Shown one piece after another: positions 52,334-60,941 of a DNA stretch of 64,000 bases. Source of the DNA: Methylocapsa sp. S129 (GTDB lineage: Bacteria > Pseudomonadota > Alphaproteobacteria > Rhizobiales > Beijerinckiaceae); NCBI RefSeq assembly GCF_009765995.1, contig NZ_LMUI01000011.1:54173-118172 (forward strand), given 5' to 3'. The position numbers and the translations under genes are program-made. Each line of letters starts with the position of its first letter. Position 1 is the stretch's first letter. Below the pieces are notes generated by a model, which worked only from the letters and a program-made list of their open reading frames with translations, had not been told where the DNA came from and ran no database searches.

Positions 52334-53113
52334 TCACAATCGACCTCGGAACGCATCGATCGTCGCCAAAAGCCGCGCGGGCTGCTCGATCTGCGGAAGG
52401 TGTCCGCATTCCCGGATCAGATCGAACTGACCGTTCGGGAAGGCCGCCGCGAAAGCGCGGCCGTAGGCTGGCGTGACGACGCGATCGCTTTCGCCCCACA
52501 CGACCAGCACCGGTTTCTGGACGGCCTTCAGCCGGCCGCGCAGCGCCGGATCGGACATCTTTCCCGCGCCGCTATAGACCGCGAGCGCGGCGAAGTTCGA
52601 AGCCGTCAGGGCGGCCTGTTCCGGCGTGAACTTCGTGGGATCCATGCGGAAAGCGTCGGCGTTATGATAGCTGTATGATGACAATTCGCTGCGCGGCACG
52701 GAAAAAACATCGAGGATCGTCTCCCCGGGAACCTCGATGCCGACGGCGTCGACGAGAACGAGACCGGCCAGACGCGACGAATCCTGCGCCGCCATTTCCG
52801 CGGCGATCCAGCCGCCCATCGAGGACCCGACGACCAGCACGTCGCGAAGTCCATGTCGATCGAGCAGCGCGAGATAGGCGCTTGCGATATTCTCCACCGT
52901 GCCGAACCATTCCGGCCGCGCGGTCTCTGCAAAACCCGGATGGGTCGGCGCGAGCACGCGCGCCTCTTGCGCCAATGTGTTGGCGAAGGCTGCGACGGAA
53001 GCGGGACCGCCCCCGCCATGCAACAGTAGGATGGGCCGGCCTTCGCCGCGATCGTCGACGACGAATGTCAGGCCGGAATCAAAGGTCTCGATATGGGAAT
53101 GGTCCTGCGGCAT
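52334..53113 (-). CDS. Alpha/beta hydrolase
   Basis: 259-residue serine hydrolase of the alpha/beta fold. Oxyanion-hole motif LLLHGGGGPASV, nucleophile Ser in VVGSSMGGWIAA (GxSxG form GSSMG), acid Asp in GESDRVVTPAYG, and His in ECGHLPQIEQPARL. Substrate unknown; C-C bond hydrolases of aromatic degradation, esterases and haloperoxidases share this layout. ATG 53113 follows AGGAG. Divergent from a MarR-family gene with tandem operators between them, so probably regulated by it. Confidence 0.9.
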   Translation of the reverse strand: MPQDHSHIETFDSGLTFVVDDRGEGRPILLLHGGGGPASVAAFANTLAQEARVLAPTHPGFAETARPEWFGTVENIASAYLALLDRHGLRDVLVVGSSMGGWIAAEMAAQDSSRLAGLVLVDAVGIEVPGETILDVFSVPRSELSSYSYHNADAFRMDPTKFTPEQAALTASNFAALAVYSGAGKMSDPALRGRLKAVQKPVLVVWGESDRVVTPAYGRAFAAAFPNGQFDLIRECGHLPQIEQPARLLATIDAFRGRL

Positions 53114-53172
53114 TGGGCTCTCCTGCGACGGGCTTGGCGGCGACGCCGATGTTGACGCCCCTGCATGGCTTA

Positions 53173-53204
53173 ATATAAGTTAATTTATATAAGGATACTT
53201 ATAT
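53173..53204. promoter_or_regulatory. Two overlapping 7+4+7 palindromes (putative MarR operators)
   Basis: ATATAAG-TTAA-TTTATAT (53173-53190, one mismatch) and ATATAAG-GATA-CTTATAT (53187-53204, perfect) share four bases. They lie in the 93-bp divergent spacer between the hydrolase and MarR starts and overlap the ribosome binding site of the MarR gene (start 53207). The AT-richness and spacing are typical of MarR-family operators. Confidence 0.7.
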
Positions 53205-53206
53205 CG

Positions 53207-53611
53207 ATGTCAATCTCTGTGCAAGCCCTCGGCCGCGCGATCAAGCAACTGCAATACAAACATCACCGCGCGCTGGAGACGCGTCTCGTCGCCATCGGCG
53301 CGTCGCTCGCCCAATGGGACGCATTGCGCGCCATCGAACAGAACCCCGGCGCATCCTCGCACGATCTCGCCGAACTGACGTTCCAGACCGATCAGTCCTT
53401 CGGCGCCCTCGCGACGCGCCTCGCCGCCAAAGGCCTGGTCGAACGCGAACCGGGCAAGGGACGCGTCATCGGTTATTGCCTGAAAACCAAGGGCGCCGAA
53501 CTGCTCAGACGCGGCGATGCGGCGACCGAGGAAGAGCTCACGCGATCCTTCGCGCCGCTCAGCGAAGAAGACCGGCGGCGCCTTCAAAAGCTTCTCGACC
53601 GTCTTTTGTAA
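53207..53611 (+). CDS. MarR family transcriptional regulator
   Basis: 134-residue winged helix-turn-helix repressor. The DNA-binding segment is in LAELTFQTDQSFGALATRLA with wing GLVEREPGKGRVIGYCL, flanked by dimerisation helices at both ends. Start ATG 53207, with AAGGA in the operator region. Divergent from the alpha/beta hydrolase, which is the obvious target, and convergent with the glucose-dehydrogenase-like gene. The ligand is unknown but may be the hydrolase substrate or a phenolic compound, as for many MarR proteins (inference). Confidence 0.88.
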   Translation: MSISVQALGRAIKQLQYKHHRALETRLVAIGASLAQWDALRAIEQNPGASSHDLAELTFQTDQSFGALATRLAAKGLVEREPGKGRVIGYCLKTKGAELLRRGDAATEEELTRSFAPLSEEDRRRLQKLLDRLL

Positions 53612-53646
53612 CAGGCGCGAAGGTCGGGGCCGCCTTGCGCCCCGCC

Positions 53647-56028
53647 CTACTTGCCCAGCGAATACGCGATCACATAGTCGCCCGTCTTGGTGCCGAACGA
53701 GCCATGGCCGCCGGCGGCGGTGACGACATATTGCTTGCCGTCGACCGCATAGGTCATCGGCGTCGACTGGCCGCCCGCCGGCAGGCGGTCCTCCCACAAT
53801 TCAGCGCCATTGGTCACGTCATAGGCGCGGATGAAATAATCGCTCGTCGAAGTCAGGAACGCGACGCCGCCCGCCGTCGTCATCGGGCCGCCGAGGCTGG
53901 GCACGCCCATCGGAATCGGGATCGGCAGTGGCGCGCTGTCGCGGATCGTGCCGTTCCTGTGCATCCAGGCGATCGTTTTCGTCTTCAGGTCGATCCCGGC
54001 CATATAGCCCCAGGGCGGGCGCAGGCACGGCAAGCCGATCGGCGAGGTGAACGGGTGCAACACGACGCCATAAGGCGCGCCATACATCGGCTGCACGCCG
54101 ATCTCGCTGCCGGAGGGATGCGCGTCATTGGGCGCCTCCGGATTGTCGGGACCGCGCGGGATCAGCTTGGAGACGAACGGCATGGCGATCGGATTGGCGA
54201 TCGCGATCTGCCGCACCGGATCGACGGCGATCCCGCCCCATTCGAACATGCCCAGATTGCCGGGGAAAACGAGCGTGCCCTGCAAGGAGGGCGGCGTGAA
54301 CGTGCCCTCGTAGCGCAGTTTATGGAACAGGATGCGGCAGGCGAGCTGATCGAACATCGTCGCGCCCCACATATCGGCGCCAGTAAGCTTCGCCTCGGGA
54401 CGGAACGTTAGTTCCGAGAAAGGCTGCGTCGGCGACACATGGTCGCCCGGCGCCGCACCTTGCGGCACGGGCCGCTCGGGCGCCGGCACGATCGGCTTGC
54501 CGGTGCGCCGGTCGAGCACGAACAGATTGCCTGATTTGGCCGGTTGCATGACGGCCGGGACGATGCCGTCGGCTGTCGGCAGGTCGACCAATGTCGGCTG
54601 CGACGGCAGGTCCATGTCCCACAGATCGTGATGCACGGTCTGGTACGACCAGACGCGCTTGCCGGTGTTGATGTCGAGCGCCACCAAAGCGCTCGAATAG
54701 CGCTCGGCGTCGGCGTTGCGATTGCCGCCCCAGATGTCGGGCGTCTGCACGCCCATCGGCAGATAGACGAGGCCGAGCTTAGGATCGAAGGACGCGGCCA
54801 TCCACGAATTGGCCGAGTTATTGGTATAGAAAGCATGCGTCGCCGACGGCAGCGCATTCTCGTCCGCCGCGCCCGAGTCCCAGGCCCAGATCAGCTTGCC
54901 GGTATGGACGTCAAAGCCGCGGATCACGCCGGACGGCTCCTCGGTCGAATAATTGTCGATCACGGCCCCGCCGATGACGATGATCTTGTCGCTGACGATC
55001 GAGGGCGAAGTCGGCTCGTAGAAGCCCAGCGTCTTGACGCCCATGCCCTCCTGCAGATCGAGCGTGCCGTGGTTGGCGAAACTCTCGCATGGCGCGCCGT
55101 TGTCGGCGTTGAGCGCTATCATGCGCCCGTCATTGACGGGCAGGAAAATCATGCGCGGGCAATCGGTCGGCGCCGGGGCGCCGTCGTTGTCGAGCGCGCC
55201 GGGCTGCGTCTCATGATAGGAGACGCCGCGGCAGGTCAGATGCTGGAAGGTCGGATTGTCCTGCACCTTCGGATCGTAAGACCAGCGCTGCGCGCCCGTC
55301 TTGGCGTCGAGGGCGAACAGACGCTGATGCTGCGAGCAGAGGTAGAGCGTGTCCTTCACCTTGATCGGCGTGACTTCGAAAGTCGTCTCCACGGGATCGT
55401 TCTTGCCCGCCAGATCGCCGGTGCGGAACGTCCAGGCGACTTTCAAATCCTTGGCGTTGGCCGGCGTGATCTCAGCCAGCGGCGAATAGCGCTGGCCAAA
55501 GTCCGTCCGGCCATAGCTGCGCCAGTCGTCATCGGGTTGACCGGCCGCGTCTTGCGGCGGCGACGCGGCGCCGGCCGCGGCGATCGCGCCGTCGATCTCA
55601 TGATAATTAGAGCCAAGACCGATCGCCAGCACGACGACGCTCGCGGCGACGCCCGCCCATAGCGGCAGAGTCGCGGCCCGGCCAGCGGGCGCGGCGAGAT
55701 TGCGTGTGATCCAGGGGGTCAGCAGCCACAGCGCAAGCAGGAACAGGATGTCGCCGCGCGCCGCGAGCGGCCACCAGTCAAAGCCGATCTCCCATATCGC
55801 CCAGGCCAGCGTGCCGATCAGGACGGCGGCATAGACCCACAGAGCGGAAGGCCGGCCCGCCAGCAACAAAGCGCCGGTGATCAGCACGCCGAGACCCGCG
55901 ATGACATAATAGAGCGACCCGCCGAGGATCGCGAGCCAGACGCCGCCGGCCGCCAGGGCAAGACCGATCAAGGCGTAGACAAGCCCGGTTATCGTGATGA
56001 TGGCGGACGATCGTGATGGGGATGGCAT
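53647..56028 (-). CDS. gcd: Membrane-bound PQQ-dependent glucose-type dehydrogenase
   Basis: 793-residue quinoprotein that oxidises aldose sugars at the periplasmic face and passes electrons to ubiquinone; normal length (~796). The N-terminal ~150 residues hold five membrane helices, followed by the eight-bladed propeller. Recognisable features are DDWRSYGRTDFGQRYSPL, the conserved stretch VHHDLWDMDLPSQPTLVD (with the catalytic-region Asp), and the C-terminal quinoprotein repeats (AYDVTNGAELWEDRLPAGG). No dedicated PQQ synthesis genes are in the window, so cofactor comes from elsewhere. Quinate/shikimate dehydrogenases share this architecture, so glucose as substrate is likely but not certain. 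Confidence 0.9.
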   Translation of the reverse strand: MPSPSRSSAIITITGLVYALIGLALAAGGVWLAILGGSLYYVIAGLGVLITGALLLAGRPSALWVYAAVLIGTLAWAIWEIGFDWWPLAARGDILFLLALWLLTPWITRNLAAPAGRAATLPLWAGVAASVVVLAIGLGSNYHEIDGAIAAAGAASPPQDAAGQPDDDWRSYGRTDFGQRYSPLAEITPANAKDLKVAWTFRTGDLAGKNDPVETTFEVTPIKVKDTLYLCSQHQRLFALDAKTGAQRWSYDPKVQDNPTFQHLTCRGVSYHETQPGALDNDGAPAPTDCPRMIFLPVNDGRMIALNADNGAPCESFANHGTLDLQEGMGVKTLGFYEPTSPSIVSDKIIVIGGAVIDNYSTEEPSGVIRGFDVHTGKLIWAWDSGAADENALPSATHAFYTNNSANSWMAASFDPKLGLVYLPMGVQTPDIWGGNRNADAERYSSALVALDINTGKRVWSYQTVHHDLWDMDLPSQPTLVDLPTADGIVPAVMQPAKSGNLFVLDRRTGKPIVPAPERPVPQGAAPGDHVSPTQPFSELTFRPEAKLTGADMWGATMFDQLACRILFHKLRYEGTFTPPSLQGTLVFPGNLGMFEWGGIAVDPVRQIAIANPIAMPFVSKLIPRGPDNPEAPNDAHPSGSEIGVQPMYGAPYGVVLHPFTSPIGLPCLRPPWGYMAGIDLKTKTIAWMHRNGTIRDSAPLPIPIPMGVPSLGGPMTTAGGVAFLTSTSDYFIRAYDVTNGAELWEDRLPAGGQSTPMTYAVDGKQYVVTAAGGHGSFGTKTGDYVIAYSLGK

Positions 56029-56217
56029 CGGCCTTGTCCTCGCTCAAAAACGCCAGGCGCGGCGCCGGGAGGCCAACTCCCATTTTCCGAAAATGGCTGG
56101 TCGCGCCAAACGCCTGAACTACGGAAAGGTTCCTCTTGCATCGGCAGGATTGCAAGAAATGCCTGGCGCCGCAAGGACGCGCATGATCAAGTCGCCGGTT
56201 ATTCCCGTAGGCCTCCG

Positions 56218-56898
56218 ATGGATCGCAGGATAATCGACTATTACGACAGACTTGCGCCGTCCTATGACGCGGATCGGTTTGGCAATTCCTATGGCCGCTT
56301 CCTCGATGCGCAGGAGCGCGCGCTGCTCGCCCGCCTTTTGCCCGCCGGCGCCGATCGCGTGCTCGATCTGGGTTGCGGAACGGGCCGCCTGAGCGATCGC
56401 GCCAGTCATGCCTGCGACGCCAGCGTCGAGAGCCTGCGCGCCGCCGCCGCGCGCCACGCGAGCGGAAGGTTTTGCGCCGCCGATATCGCCGCTCTGCCCT
56501 TCCGCGCGGAGAGTTTCGACGCCGCGTTCAGCTTTCACGTCTTCATGCATCTCGATCGCGCGGCGATCCAGGCGGCCTTCGCCGAAGTGGCGCGCGTGTT
56601 GCGCCCGGGCGGCGTTTTCATCGCCGATGTCGCTTCCGCTTTGCGTCGCCGCCTGCTGCGCCGCGCGACCTCGGGATGGCATGGCGGGACAAGCCTGACG
56701 CGCGAGGAATTTGCCGCGATCGGCGCCGATGTGGGACTGCGGATGACCGATTGCGTTGGAATCATGCTCGCGCCGATTCATCGTCTGCCGCGGGCTTTGC
56801 GCGCGCCGATCGTCGCGATGGATCGCCATCTTGCCGCGCTGGCGCCCGATCTCGCTTCCTATATCGTCGGACGCTTCGTGCGGGACGCGCGCCGATGA
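56218..56898 (+). CDS. Class I SAM-dependent methyltransferase
   Basis: 226-residue methyltransferase. Motif I is VLDLGCGTGRLSDRA; the SAM-contacting acidic/post-I region follows (FCAADIAALPFR), with motif IV ESFDAAFSFHVFMHLD and RVLRPGGVFIADVA. Target unknown; neither DNA/RNA nor small-molecule specificity can be read from the sequence. ATG 56218. The stop overlaps the next gene's start by 4 bp (ATGA), so it is translationally coupled to the VanW gene. Confidence 0.85.
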   Translation: MDRRIIDYYDRLAPSYDADRFGNSYGRFLDAQERALLARLLPAGADRVLDLGCGTGRLSDRASHACDASVESLRAAAARHASGRFCAADIAALPFRAESFDAAFSFHVFMHLDRAAIQAAFAEVARVLRPGGVFIADVASALRRRLLRRATSGWHGGTSLTREEFAAIGADVGLRMTDCVGIMLAPIHRLPRALRAPIVAMDRHLAALAPDLASYIVGRFVRDARR

Positions 56899-57659
56899 TG
56901 GGCCCGGCGCGCCGCTTGTTGCGCCGCGCCGCGCCCGAACCCTTGCGCCTCAGCGTAGCGGCGCTGCGCCGCGCATGGCGCGATCGGCTGACGGGCGACG
57001 CGTCGCGCATGCTGGGGCCCGACGCGCGGCGCGCGCCTGGCGATCTCAATGTCGCGCTTCGCATCGTCCAGCCGATCCGCAAAAGCGTGCATTGGCAAGG
57101 CAAGCTCGCCAATCTGCGCCTCGCCGCCGCGCGCTTAGATGGAATCATCGTGGAGCCGGACCGGCTCTTCTCTTTCTGGAATATTCTGGGCCGCCCGAGC
57201 GCCGCCAACGGCTTTCACATCGGCCGGTCGATCCGCGCCGATCGGCTCGAAGCCAATGTCGGGGGCGGATTGTGCCAGATCAGCGGCCTGATCTATGAAA
57301 TGGGCCTGCGCGCCGGCATGGCGATCGCCGAGCGCCATCCCCATACGCGCGACATCTATTCCGAAGATGCGCGCTTCACGCCGCTCGGCCTCGACGCGAC
57401 GGTGGTCTGGGGTCACAAGGACCTGCGCCTGCGCAATGTCCTCGCTGAGCCCATCGTTTTCGCTTTCACCGTCGCCGACGATGCGATCGAAGGGCGCATT
57501 CTGGCGCCCGCGCCGATTGTTCTGGCCGAGCTTGCGATCGACCGCCGCGACGATCCCTCCGGTCATCGACGCCTCGTCAGCGTCTCGCGCCGCTTCGCCG
57601 CGCAAAGTCTCCAACGCGTCAGCCAGGACGAATACCTGCTCGCGCCGGAATCGTCGTAA
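56895..57659 (+). CDS. VanW family protein
   Basis: 254-residue protein of the VanW family, first named in VanB-type vancomycin resistance clusters and still without an assigned activity. The family core is recognisable: PDRLFSFWNILGRPSAANGF, the NVGGGLCQISGLIYEM motif (GGGLCQ), GMAIAERHPHTR and ATVVWGHKDLRLRNV. Start ATG 56895 overlaps the methyltransferase stop. The pairing of VanW with a methyltransferase has no established meaning; a role in cell-envelope modification is inference. The open frame extends upstream through the methyltransferase but that part is spurious. Confidence 0.88.
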   Translation: MMGPARRLLRRAAPEPLRLSVAALRRAWRDRLTGDASRMLGPDARRAPGDLNVALRIVQPIRKSVHWQGKLANLRLAAARLDGIIVEPDRLFSFWNILGRPSAANGFHIGRSIRADRLEANVGGGLCQISGLIYEMGLRAGMAIAERHPHTRDIYSEDARFTPLGLDATVVWGHKDLRLRNVLAEPIVFAFTVADDAIEGRILAPAPIVLAELAIDRRDDPSGHRRLVSVSRRFAAQSLQRVSQDEYLLAPESS

Positions 57660-57751
57660 CGGCCGCGGGGCGGATCGCGCAACATCATTGCGCCCGACGC
57701 GCGCATGAGCTTTGATGGGTCGGATATCGCGCGTTACTGGGGGGAAACGCA

Positions 57752-58120
57752 ATGAATCGGAACCTGAGATGGCTGGTTGTGACAGCGGCCGCGGCGCTGT
57801 CGATCCTTTATTTGTCGGCGCCGACTTGGGCCGCCGGCGCCCTGGCGGTCGGCCATTGCGGCGTCGACGGCTATTCCTACAACAATGCGACCGATCAGGA
57901 AGCCCAGGACGCGGCGCTCAGCCAATGCGGCCCAGGATGCCGGATCGTCGAGACGTTTCAAAAGTCCTGCGCCGCCCTCTCGACCGACGTCAACAAGAGC
58001 TGCGGCGCCGAAGGCTGGGGCACAGGATCGGACCGCGGCGCTGCCGAAGAAATCGCCGTCCGCGAATGCATCAATCAGAGCGGCGAGCGATGCGAGGTCA
58101 AGCGCTGGGTGTGCGATTGA
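57752..58120 (+). CDS. Secreted DUF4189 protein
   Basis: 122-residue small secreted protein. Signal peptide WLVVTAAAALSILYLSAPTW, then the DUF4189 pattern: GALAVGHCGVDGYSYNNATD, QDAALSQCGPGCRIVETFQK and a final C-x-V-x-x-W-V-C. Eight or more cysteines, probably in disulfides. Start ATG 57752 follows GGGGGGAAACGCA. The function is unknown. It stands alone between the methyltransferase/VanW pair and the convergent SorC-family regulator. Confidence 0.88.
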   Translation: MNRNLRWLVVTAAAALSILYLSAPTWAAGALAVGHCGVDGYSYNNATDQEAQDAALSQCGPGCRIVETFQKSCAALSTDVNKSCGAEGWGTGSDRGAAEEIAVRECINQSGERCEVKRWVCD

Positions 58121-58212
58121 GGCGCATTCGCATTGGACAATCGCGCCATTTGACTGATCGCATCGGGATTTGACCTATTCTCCACGCCCGCGCGATGATC
58201 GCGCTTAATCGC

Positions 58213-59181
58213 TCAATCGAGGATCAAATGCGCGGTATGCTCGTCTGTAATGAGGGCGTTGGCGATGCGCCCGTCCAATGCGGCCTTGATCGCCGGGACT
58301 CTGATCTTGCCGGTCTGCACGATAACCGTCGGTCGAACCGCCGGAATCGGCAGCCGGAACGAGGTCAATCGATTATGATAGCCCGATCCGATCATGACGC
58401 CCGTCTCGTCAATGCATTGGCCGAGCACCTCGCCAACCGCGCCAGCCTCCATGGCCTGTGCAAGTTCAACATCCGTGATGAAGCCGTCGACGTGCAGCGG
58501 AGCCTTCCAACCAATGTGGCCAATTCCCATCATGACAACGCTCGCCTCCTCGACGAGCGATAGGTAGAAGCTGTAGGCGATTTGCGCTTGAAGCACTTCA
58601 CGATCGGCGACCGTGTTTGTGACGACGGGCATGGGTAGCGGATAGCATTGTGCGCCAACGCGCTCGGCGAGCCGCATGACGACATCGTGGGGAGCAGCGC
58701 GGCCCTGCCGGGTAAGATTCCCCATCAGCGATACGCATTTGTGCTGTGGCCGCGCCATGGGCGCGATACGCGACACGATCTCACGCATGGTCGAGCCATT
58801 GCCCACCCCGATAGTGACGGGCGCCTTTTGGCTGAGAAAGTTCTCAAGATAGATGGCGGCTGTCGCGGCGATCGTCGCAACGTCTTCTTCGACCCCGGCT
58901 CGGCTCGGCGCGATCTCGCAATGGACGAGATCAAATCGTTCGCGGAGACGTTCGGCCAGCTCGATGCATTCGGCCAGCGGGTGGATCAGTTGCAGCCGGA
59001 TGAGGTTCTCGCTGGTGGCGAGCGCAATCAGTCGCTGCACGACAGGGCGAGACAAGTTCAGATCCGCGGCAATTTGATCCTGCCGCCGCCCCTTGACGTA
59101 GTAAAGCCAGGCGGCGCGGGCCGCGAGATCCAGTTTGCGTTCGCTGGGCGGATCAAGACCGTTCGGCGCGTCTTTAGTCAT
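58213..59181 (-). CDS. SorC/DeoR-type sugar-binding transcriptional regulator
   Basis: 322-residue regulator. The N-terminal helix-turn-helix is in YYVKGRRQDQIAADLNLSRP and VVQRLIALATSENLIRLQL; the sugar-binding domain includes TIGVGNGSTMREIVSRIAPM and VVMMGIGHIGWKAPLHVDGF. ATG 59181 follows AGGAGG; an upstream frame start at 59301 lies inside the amidohydrolase gene and is rejected. It closes the minus-strand ABC/amidohydrolase operon, 17 bp from the amidohydrolase, so it probably controls this operon in response to the transported ligand (inference). Confidence 0.9.
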   Translation of the reverse strand: MTKDAPNGLDPPSERKLDLAARAAWLYYVKGRRQDQIAADLNLSRPVVQRLIALATSENLIRLQLIHPLAECIELAERLRERFDLVHCEIAPSRAGVEEDVATIAATAAIYLENFLSQKAPVTIGVGNGSTMREIVSRIAPMARPQHKCVSLMGNLTRQGRAAPHDVVMRLAERVGAQCYPLPMPVVTNTVADREVLQAQIAYSFYLSLVEEASVVMMGIGHIGWKAPLHVDGFITDVELAQAMEAGAVGEVLGQCIDETGVMIGSGYHNRLTSFRLPIPAVRPTVIVQTGKIRVPAIKAALDGRIANALITDEHTAHLILD

Positions 59182-59198
59182 GGCGCCGTATGGCCTCC

Positions 59199-59927
59199 TT
59201 AGCCTGCGGAAAGTCCAAGGATTTCGGCCATGGTGCCCCCGACGACGAGTTCGTAGACCGCGCGATCGGTTGTGCAGCGCGGCATTTTCTTGAATTCCCA
59301 CTCATAGTCCACGAACGGCGAGTCGGTGCCCCAGATCACGCGCCCCGGTCCGAGCTCGCGCACCGCGGTCGTTATCTCATGAATCGGAACGCGTGAGGTT
59401 TCAAGATAAAGATTGGGAAGCTCCTTGGCGTAAGCAATGGCCTGCTTGGTTCCCCAGAAAAAGCCCATATGCGCCATCAACAGCTTAACCCGGGGAAACC
59501 GTCGCGCCATTTCGGCAAATTCCGGAGGGGCGTTGAGCAGATCGCTCGCCCCGTGGACGATGATTGGAATGCCCAGACTGTCGGCCTCCTCAAACAGCGG
59601 GTTGACAAGGAGCGGGTCGCATAGATGGAAGCCATTCAAGGTTGGGTGCAGCTTCAGGCCTTTGAACCCCCAGTCCTTCACGCAGCGTCGAACCTCCGCC
59701 GCAGCGCCGGCTTCCCATGCGTTGACCGCGCAATAGGGGATGAGCCGATCGGGGAACTGATCGTAGGCGACTTTCACCTCGTCGTTCGTGAAGTTGCCTT
59801 CGACGAAGGGGAAGATCACGCCCTTCGCCACGCCGGCCTGATCCATCTTCGCGACGAGTTCAGCGGCGCTTTGGCTTGCGCTGGCGCGAACGCCGATATG
59901 ATTGTGAGCATCAATAACAAGCGACAT
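59199..59927 (-). CDS. Amidohydrolase-superfamily metal-dependent hydrolase (Amidohydro_2, TIM barrel)
   Basis: 242-residue hydrolase or decarboxylase of the ACMSD/Amidohydro_2 type. Metal-ligand HxH at the start (MSLVIDAHNHIGV), His in LLMAHMGFFWGT, and Asp in VIWGTDSPFVDYEW. The start ATG 59927 gives the normal family beginning; a longer frame to 60359 lies inside the permease gene and is rejected. The substrate is unknown. Placement between the SorC regulator and the permease suggests it acts on the imported compound. Confidence 0.88.
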   Translation of the reverse strand: MSLVIDAHNHIGVRASASQSAAELVAKMDQAGVAKGVIFPFVEGNFTNDEVKVAYDQFPDRLIPYCAVNAWEAGAAAEVRRCVKDWGFKGLKLHPTLNGFHLCDPLLVNPLFEEADSLGIPIIVHGASDLLNAPPEFAEMARRFPRVKLLMAHMGFFWGTKQAIAYAKELPNLYLETSRVPIHEITTAVRELGPGRVIWGTDSPFVDYEWEFKKMPRCTTDRAVYELVVGGTMAEILGLSAG

Positions 59928-59944
59928 CCGAGTTTTCCCAAGTG

Positions 59945-60934
59945 TTAGGCGGGCCGACGCAAAGCGCCGACCGCCATGGCGAGTAGAATGAAAACGCCGT
60001 TCAGCGCGAAACGCGTCGGCGCGCCAAGGCCGAGTATCGTCAGTCCATTGCTCAAAAAGGAGACGAATAAAGCCCCCACGACCGTGCCTGGAATCGAAAG
60101 AGTTCCGTTCCGGGAGGCGAGAGTGCCCAGATAGCACGCTGCAAAAGCGTCGAGCAGGTAGGGCTCCGCGCCCCTGGGAACGGCGATCGCCGTACGCGAG
60201 GCCATCGCGACGCCGGCAATCGCGGCAAAGAGCCCACTGACGACGAAGCCCGCGGCGAACACCAGACGCGTATCGACGCCCGCTAAAAAAGAGGCCCGAA
60301 CATTGCTCCCGACCGCTCTTGCATAACGGCCGAAGGACGTCAGCGCGCTCAGCCCCCAAGCCAGGCAGAAGACGACGATCGCCAGGATCACGAGAGCCGG
60401 AATGGAGCCAATTGTCTTCTGGCCGAGAAACAAAAAGTTTTCGGTAATGGACCGCGGTAAAGTGAACAAGATCTGCGGCTCATTGCCCTTCGTGTAGATC
60501 ATTTCCCCGCTTCGAATGATGAACATCGTGCCTAGTGAGCCGATGATGGCGGGAACGCCGAGATAAGCCATCATAACGCCGTTGAGGCTCCCGATCAGGA
60601 CGCCAAGAACGACCGGCGCTACAAACGCCAACCAGACGGGCTGGTGATGGATCAGCAATGCGGCCGCGGCAAGCGCGGCGACGTCGGCGATCTGCGCAAC
60701 GCTGAGATCAACCCCTCGCAAGAAGAGAACGATAGTTAGGCCGAAGGAGAGGATGACCAGGACCGTGCTCTGCCTCAGCACGTTTCCGACATTGCCGTAG
60801 GATAGAAAGCTCGGATTAATGACGCCCACGAGAAGGAGCACGGCCGCCATGCCGACGATCGCGCCATAGGCCCGAAGGAATTCGGTGAGAGGAAGCCATC
60901 GCCGTAGCGGATGTGGGTCGGTTGTCGCCTGCAT
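59945..60934 (-). CDS. ABC transporter permease (CUT2/RbsC family)
   Basis: 329-residue inner-membrane permease, about 9-10 helices. Family features: NPSFLSYGNVGNVLRQSTVL, LSFGLTIVLFLRGVDLSVAQ, VPAIIGSLGTMFIIRSG and a C-terminal GTLSIPGTVVGALFVSFLSN. It lies 7 bp downstream of a fused ATPase-permease gene, so the transporter would have two distinct permease halves: one free, one fused. Together with the binding protein at the window edge this is a sugar-type importer, but the companion amidohydrolase leaves the ligand class open. Confidence 0.9.
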   Translation of the reverse strand: MQATTDPHPLRRWLPLTEFLRAYGAIVGMAAVLLLVGVINPSFLSYGNVGNVLRQSTVLVILSFGLTIVLFLRGVDLSVAQIADVAALAAAALLIHHQPVWLAFVAPVVLGVLIGSLNGVMMAYLGVPAIIGSLGTMFIIRSGEMIYTKGNEPQILFTLPRSITENFLFLGQKTIGSIPALVILAIVVFCLAWGLSALTSFGRYARAVGSNVRASFLAGVDTRLVFAAGFVVSGLFAAIAGVAMASRTAIAVPRGAEPYLLDAFAACYLGTLASRNGTLSIPGTVVGALFVSFLSNGLTILGLGAPTRFALNGVFILLAMAVGALRRPA

Positions 60935-60941
60935 GTCGCCC

